From Halovenus salina (GTDB lineage: Archaea; Halobacteriota; Halobacteria; Halobacteriales; Haloarculaceae): a stretch of DNA of 64,000 nucleotides. Where the stretch lies: assembly GCF_026410925.1 (NCBI RefSeq), contig NZ_CP112972.1, positions 620,001-684,000 on the forward strand, given 5' to 3'. Below are positions 60,184-64,000 of this stretch, one piece after another (positions within the stretch are counted from its first letter, which is position 1; each line of letters starts with the position of its first letter). The notes under the pieces were generated by a model, which saw only the letters and a program-made list of their open reading frames with translations, searched no databases and was not told where the DNA came from. A program made the position numbers and the translations under genes.

Positions 60184-61488
60184 TCAGCCGTGTGATAGCA
60201 CTCCCTGCTCGGCAAGCGAGCGGGATGAGGGTGGGCGGCTTACGCGCCCCGACCCAGACAGACGCACCAGCCGAACCTGCGGCTGGGTTTTGTGAGTCCG
60301 GTAATCCGTATCGTTACCGTCGAGTTTCGCCTTCTCGCGCCACGCAACATTCACCGACGCATTCCGGTCGGCGTGGTCTTGCACTACATCACATTCGTCG
60401 TTCGGACACTGGAACCGCCTCCCATGTCGATTCCCACGTTCACCACAGCACGAACACGTCTGCGAATTGTAATAGGCGTCCACCGTATCCGTTGGTAGCT
60501 CTCGCCACGTTGCCTTGTACAAGACAAATTTCTCGAACTTGTGGAACGGCAGTTTGTGCAACCGCCGATTCATATACGATCCGTACTCCATTTCCTCACG
60601 GATGCCACTCATATCCTCGAACACGATGACCGAGTTCGGGAACTGCTCTGCAAACTCCACGACAGCACGGGAAAGACGATGCAGCACCCACTCGGTGAGG
60701 CGTTCTTCTTTGTCACCCAATTTTCGGTGAATACTCGTCTTTCCGTGTTCCTGACAGCGTTTCGTGATCGTGTGATAGCGTTGCCGTTCCTGCTTCACTC
60801 GTCCGTAGTCAAGGACGAGCGTTCCCTTCGTCCGCATCGTCTCGCGGTCGAGGGCGGTAAGCGCGACGTTGCGTTCGTTGATGTCCACGCCAACCACGGT
60901 TTCGGCGGTGTCAGGTTCGGGCACGTCGAACTCGCGCGTGACCGTGACGTGTAGGTAGTACACGCCATCTCGGTACAGGAGTTCGGCCTGCCCCACATCC
61001 ACCTTATCCGACGTGAGGGCGTCTCGAAGTTCGTCCATTGCGTTTGTTTCTCCGCTCAGATGGCCGTTAACGTGTTTTCTGGGCTTGGCGCTGATGCGGA
61101 CTTGGACGCGGTTCGTGTCGTCGTCCACGGTGAGGCGATAGCCTTCTGTGTGTGCCATCACGAGCGGGTATGCGCCTGATTTGTCCGTACTCGGTGGTGT
61201 CGGTTTGCCTCCGTCGGGATTGTCTTGATTCTCCCACCACTCTTTGAGCGACTGGTAGGAGTCCCACGTTTGGAGGGCTTTGCCGACGACGGCACACTTG
61301 TTGTTCCGCAAGAAGTCGTCGCGGTCAACTTCTTTCTGTATCTCGGTGCGTGTGTATCCCTGTTGTGTGAGGCGGATTGTTTCGTTGAAAATTTCGCGTG
61401 ACGCGAGGCGGGCGTCATGAAGCCACGACCGCTCTCCAGACGCTATGTGAAGCCGCGTCTGAATCGTCTTCGTGGCTTCTTCACCCAT
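60184..61488 (-). CDS. tnpB: TnpB (IS605 OrfB), RNA-guided endonuclease family
   Basis: A 434-residue protein from the ATG at 61488 (an upstream in-frame start to 61557 overlaps tnpA and is less likely). The RuvC-like nuclease residues are present: D in VVGVDINERNVAL, E in VIVFEDMSGI and D in DHADRNASVNVAWREK. A zinc finger TCSCCGERGNRHG ... CPNDEC lies between the last two. IS605-type TnpB proteins use a guide RNA from the element end to cut DNA at the empty donor site, which favours retention of the element. All motifs are intact, so this copy may be functional. It is divergent from tnpA. Confidence 0.93.
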   Translation of the reverse strand: MGEEATKTIQTRLHIASGERSWLHDARLASREIFNETIRLTQQGYTRTEIQKEVDRDDFLRNNKCAVVGKALQTWDSYQSLKEWWENQDNPDGGKPTPPSTDKSGAYPLVMAHTEGYRLTVDDDTNRVQVRISAKPRKHVNGHLSGETNAMDELRDALTSDKVDVGQAELLYRDGVYYLHVTVTREFDVPEPDTAETVVGVDINERNVALTALDRETMRTKGTLVLDYGRVKQERQRYHTITKRCQEHGKTSIHRKLGDKEERLTEWVLHRLSRAVVEFAEQFPNSVIVFEDMSGIREEMEYGSYMNRRLHKLPFHKFEKFVLYKATWRELPTDTVDAYYNSQTCSCCGERGNRHGRRFQCPNDECDVVQDHADRNASVNVAWREKAKLDGNDTDYRTHKTQPQVRLVRLSGSGRVSRPPSSRSLAEQGVLSHG

Positions 61489-61532
61489 ACGTTGACAATC
61501 GTTCCAGACTATCATAAATGCGGGGATTTGTA

Positions 61533-61940
61533 ATGAAAGAGTACCGAAGTCATGCACATTCAGTTAGTTCCTGTAAGTATCATTTCGTGTGGTGTCCAAA
61601 GTATCGGCACCCTGTTCTGGGTGTGGTGGAGGACGACGTGCGGGAGTTGTTTGGTGAAACTGCTGATCACTTCGGTCACGAGATTCTGGCGTTGGAGATT
61701 GCAGACGACCACGTTCACCTATTCGTGCAAACAGATCCGAAGCACAGTCCGGCGGAGATCGCTCGGCAGTTCAAGTCGTATGCGGGAAAGCACTTGCTAG
61801 AGCGGCATTCCGAGATTCAGGAGTCGTATTTCTGGGGCGGTGGATTCTGGAAAGTTGGATACTACGTGGGAACGACCGGAGCAGTGTCGGAAGAAGTGGT
61901 TGAGCGGTACATTGAGGAGACAGAACACGCGCCGGAGTGA
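61533..61940 (+). CDS. tnpA: IS200/IS605-type transposase TnpA
   Basis: A 135-residue HUH-family transposase from the ATG at 61533; an ATG five codons earlier is also in frame. SSCKYHFVWCPKYRHPVL opens the domain. DDHVHLFVQT is the HUH metal site (His-x-His), and VGYYVGTTG near the C-terminus holds the catalytic tyrosine that makes the covalent DNA link. The length matches single-strand TnpA proteins (about 130-155). It lies divergent to tnpB, with an element hairpin just after its stop, matching IS605 organisation. Confidence 0.93.
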   Translation: MKEYRSHAHSVSSCKYHFVWCPKYRHPVLGVVEDDVRELFGETADHFGHEILALEIADDHVHLFVQTDPKHSPAEIARQFKSYAGKHLLERHSEIQESYFWGGGFWKVGYYVGTTGAVSEEVVERYIEETEHAPE

Positions 61941-61950
61941 CGCGCTTCAC

Positions 61951-61972
61951 CCCCGCCCACGGTGGGGCAGGG
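61951..61972. other. sub-terminal hairpin at the tnpA end (left end of the IS)
   Basis: CCC-C-GCCC pairs with GGGC-A-GGG around the loop ACGGTG, the same loop as at the other end. Seven base pairs with one mismatch. Located 11 nt after the tnpA stop. Confidence 0.7.
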
Positions 61973-62139
61973 AACTCGCGCTGCTTTTCGTTTAGACTCA
62001 AAGCTGATAACAACCGGCAACGAACAAGTGTGTAACGCCAGTTCGCTGCCACAACAGCGGGCAACCGGGGCACAGACAGACCCGCAACTGAGCCATCGAT
62101 GCAAACGAGCACACCGTTATATCAGGGGGAGAGAGAGCA

Positions 62140-62700
62140 GTGAGAGCACAGACGACAATAGATTTCGCTATCGGTATCGCAATTTTTCTGAGCGTCCTCG
62201 TCTTCGCGTTCTCGTTCGTCCCGGGGATTCTCCAGCCGTTCGAACTCTCGGGTGAGGAGAACCCCTCGCTGTCGGACAGAGCAGCGGATTCACTCTCACA
62301 GGAGCTGCTTGGGTCCGCCGAGCGGCCGTCAGTCCTCAACCGGTACTGTACGGTCGCGTTCTTCAACGAGTCGAACGATGCGTCCGGACGCTGTAACTAC
62401 GATGCTGGCTCGCCGTCGGCGGTCTTGAACCTCGACACTGCCCGGAACGTAAATGTCACCCTCAACGGGAACGTTACGACCAGCGGGTCAGGCAGCGAAC
62501 AGCTGTGCTGGACAGAGAGTTCGCCCGCAAACAACGGTGAGCCGGGACTCGTCGAGCGTAGTCACGCCGAGTGCGCCGGGGACGCGGTCGTGCTGGCACG
62601 CGGAGACGACATCGTCGACCAGGGGGACGCGACAATCACTGCCCGCCGGGTCGTCTCATTACACGGGCGGTCGGTCACGCTGGCGGTGGTGCTGTGGTAG
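62140..62700 (+). CDS. pilin-like secreted protein (DUF7287-like), first visible gene of a pilus cluster
   Basis: A 186-residue protein with a GTG start and GGGGGAG about 13 nt before it. A short polar lead (RAQTTIDFAIG) runs into a hydrophobic helix (IAIFLSVLVFAFSFVPGIL). The rest is a soluble extracellular domain rich in Asn/Ser with a few cysteines. This type III/IV-pilin-like architecture matches what I know as DUF7287, found in the haloarchaeal pilus gene clusters beside DUF7288, DUF7261 and PilB/PilC-like genes. Its stop overlaps the next gene by 7 nt. Exported via a pilin-type pathway or as a minor pilin; this is inference. Confidence 0.8.
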   Translation: MRAQTTIDFAIGIAIFLSVLVFAFSFVPGILQPFELSGEENPSLSDRAADSLSQELLGSAERPSVLNRYCTVAFFNESNDASGRCNYDAGSPSAVLNLDTARNVNVTLNGNVTTSGSGSEQLCWTESSPANNGEPGLVERSHAECAGDAVVLARGDDIVDQGDATITARRVVSLHGRSVTLAVVLW

Positions 62701-63290
62701 CCAGCGACGACCGCGGACAGGCGCTTACGCTCGAAGCAGTGGTCGGTGCAATCCTGATGCTCGCCGCTATCGGGTTCGCGCTCCAGATGACCGCAGTCAC
62801 GCCACTGTCGGCGAGTACGTCGAGCCAGCACATCGAGAATCAACTCCAGTCGACGAGCGAAGGAGTTCTCGACACCGCCGCCGACACGGGTGCCCTGCGC
62901 GAGGCGGTGTTGTACTGGAACGAGACGACCGGCGAGTTCCACGGGAACGCAGATCCGTTCTAGCGGTCGGGGCCGCCCCCGAACGCCTTCGGTGACGCGC
63001 TCGCGGATGCGTTTGGGACGGGGAACATCGCCTACAACGTCTTCGTCCACTACCGCACCGGCGACGGCATCGAGACACAGCAGATGGTGCGGCAAGGACA
63101 GCCAAGCGACCATGCGGTGAGTGCCTCACACACGCTCGTCCTCACAACCGAGGACCGACTCCTCGGCCCCGACTTCACGGAGCAAGAACCGCTTTCGGAT
63201 GTAGCCGACGGGGCGTTCTACGTCGTCGACCGCGATAGCGATCCATACTACAATCTCGTCCGCGTTGAGGTGGTCGCATGGCGGATATAG
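62694..63290 (+). pseudogene. pilin-like protein (DUF7288-like) interrupted by an in-frame TAG
   Basis: A GTG start at 62694 gives VASDDRGQALTLEAVVGAIL, then a helix and EAVLYWNETTGEFHG, the typical DUF7288 pattern. A TAG follows at 62961-62963 after 89 codons. Beyond it the same frame continues without any indel for another 108 codons: PNAFGDALADAF, IAYNVFVHYRTGDGIETQQM, FYVVDRDSDPYYNLVRVEVV, to a TAG at 63288. The downstream half is clearly coding and keeps the family's expected sequence. So the gene contains one nonsense codon: mutation, sequencing error or readthrough. Overlaps the genes on both sides. Confidence 0.8.
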
Positions 63291-64000
63291 GCGACCGGAG
63301 CCAGCTCCTCCTCGTCACCGCGTTTCTGCTCGCAGTCTCGTTTGTCGTGCTCGCGCTGGTGGTCAACTCCGCAATCTACACCGAGAATATCGCAACACGA
63401 GACGATGTCGCAGGCTCACACGAGGCACTCGAGTACCGTGCCGAACTCCAACAGAGTGTCGGCGCTGTCCTGACGGCAGTCAACAAAAACAGCACGCTCA
63501 CCCAGACAGAGTTCAACGCGACCGTCGACAGCCTCTCGTCGGCGGGAGCCGTGTTGCAGTCGACGCAGGGCCGCCTCGTAAACACAGCAGTCAGTAACAT
63601 CGAAGACGGAACCAGAATCGCACAGACGAACGCGAGTCGAAACTTCACTAGTGTCGGCGGAAAACAGGAGTGGATTCTCACAGACAGCAACGTCGAATCC
63701 GTGCGGAACCTGCGGCTGAATATCTCTGATCCGGGCACCAGCCAGTTCTCGCTCGTCGCGAACGATACAGACACCTCCGATGCCGACTGGCGGCTACAGG
63801 TGGTCGAGAACGGGAGCGACCAGATTGATGTCGTCGTCACCGTCGACGGTGGCCCCAACAGACAGTGTGTCCGCGACCACGACGGCTCTACCGTCATCGA
63901 CGTGACCGCTGCGACCGTAGCTGGGAAGCCCTGTCTCGCGCTTGGACAGCTCCAGGACAACACGGGGACCACTCAGTGGATTGGGGCGAACATCGGCGAC
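63278..64000 (+). CDS. pilin-like secreted protein (DUF7261-like), runs off the right edge
   Basis: About 241 N-terminal residues are visible. The ATG at 63278 lies 13 nt before the end of the previous gene, so they overlap. A short lead MADIGDRSQLLLVTAFLLA becomes a membrane helix (LLLVTAFLLAVSFVVLALVV), and the extracellular part has many N-glycosylation-like sites (NKNSTLTQTEFNATV, TNASRNFT). This matches the DUF7261-type pilin-like proteins that follow DUF7287/7288 in haloarchaeal clusters. The C-terminal end is outside the window. No break is seen in the visible part. Confidence 0.8.
   Translation, partial: MADIGDRSQLLLVTAFLLAVSFVVLALVVNSAIYTENIATRDDVAGSHEALEYRAELQQSVGAVLTAVNKNSTLTQTEFNATVDSLSSAGAVLQSTQGRLVNTAVSNIEDGTRIAQTNASRNFTSVGGKQEWILTDSNVESVRNLRLNISDPGTSQFSLVANDTDTSDADWRLQVVENGSDQIDVVVTVDGGPNRQCVRDHDGSTVIDVTAATVAGKPCLALGQLQDNTGTTQWIGANIGD

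Larger units (their letters stand above)
60117..62004. mobile_element. IS200/IS605-family insertion sequence with divergent tnpA and tnpB
   Basis: About 1.9 kb containing a single-strand transposase gene (tnpA) and a divergent tnpB. At both outer ends is a stem-loop with the same loop ACGGTG (60148-60169 and 61951-61972), as expected for the sub-terminal hairpins that TnpA recognises. The 8-bp string TGATAACA occurs at 60117-60124 and again at 62005-62012, just outside the right end; one copy may be the target or cleavage sequence. These outer boundaries are inferred, while the genes and hairpins are seen directly. Both genes appear intact, so the element may still be active. It separates the glutaredoxin gene from the pilin-like cluster. 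Confidence 0.8.

Noticed and set aside
62961..62963. The TAG as a pyrrolysine codon.
   Set aside because: No pyl genes are visible, and I know of no evidence that this family uses pyrrolysine; readthrough or mutation are simpler.

Overview
This window is chromosomal DNA from a haloarchaeon (class Halobacteria); the genus cannot be fixed from sequence alone. The evidence is strongly acidic proteins, GC-rich coding DNA, Tat-type lipoproteins, a PGF-CTERM surface protein, archaeal replication proteins (PriS, GINS), Bat-type regulators, Htr-like transducers, type II 3-dehydroquinate synthase, and many genes whose TATA-like box lies about 25-28 nt before the start codon, as in leaderless haloarchaeal mRNAs.

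Layout. 1-13 kb: the 5' part of proS, a GNAT acetyltransferase, two lipoproteins flanking a 30-nt direct repeat, a cupredoxin plus four-repeat PGF-CTERM surface protein, nadE, an SDH/FRD-type flavoprotein, a phosphotransferase, an SDR and a MATE exporter. 13-16 kb: an AT-rich patch with a palindromic operator-like site, a frameshifted lipoprotein gene and two 111-bp inverted-repeat elements. 16-28 kb: a DUF5694-like protein, an HTH regulator, a flippase-like membrane protein, a sulfotransferase-sat-cysC cluster, an acyl-CoA synthetase, a PiT transporter, a glycine-zipper/acidic-repeat protein, an acyl-CoA dehydrogenase and small membrane proteins. 28-31 kb: a decayed patch with a broken beta-propeller-like gene, an integrase remnant, near-palindromic repeats and tRNA-Arg. 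31-36 kb: a RAD55-like ATPase, a CoA-binding protein, a peroxiredoxin, aroD, 3-dehydroquinate synthase II, a tiny RHH protein and a Bat-type regulator.

36-47 kb is a sensory block: a UspA protein, a transducer lacking an extracellular domain, a hybrid-like kinase with a defective receiver, and an overlapping pseudokinase/kinase pair with membrane sensor domains. It is followed by hflX and the NAD(P)HX repair enzyme. 47-59 kb holds membrane proteins, GINS-priS, an SDR, a 1161-residue multi-sensor kinase, a GNAT, archease, and a tightly overlapping DUF5788-polX-Mut7-C run. 59-64 kb has a third 111-bp element, tRNA-His, a glutaredoxin-like protein, a complete IS200/IS605 element (tnpA/tnpB) and the start of a pilin-like gene cluster in which one gene has an in-frame TAG.

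Most genes are core metabolism or signalling. The strongest candidates for new biology are the coupled pseudokinase/kinase pair, the PAPS-sulfotransferase cluster, the 111-bp element family, and the amber codon inside the pilin-like gene.
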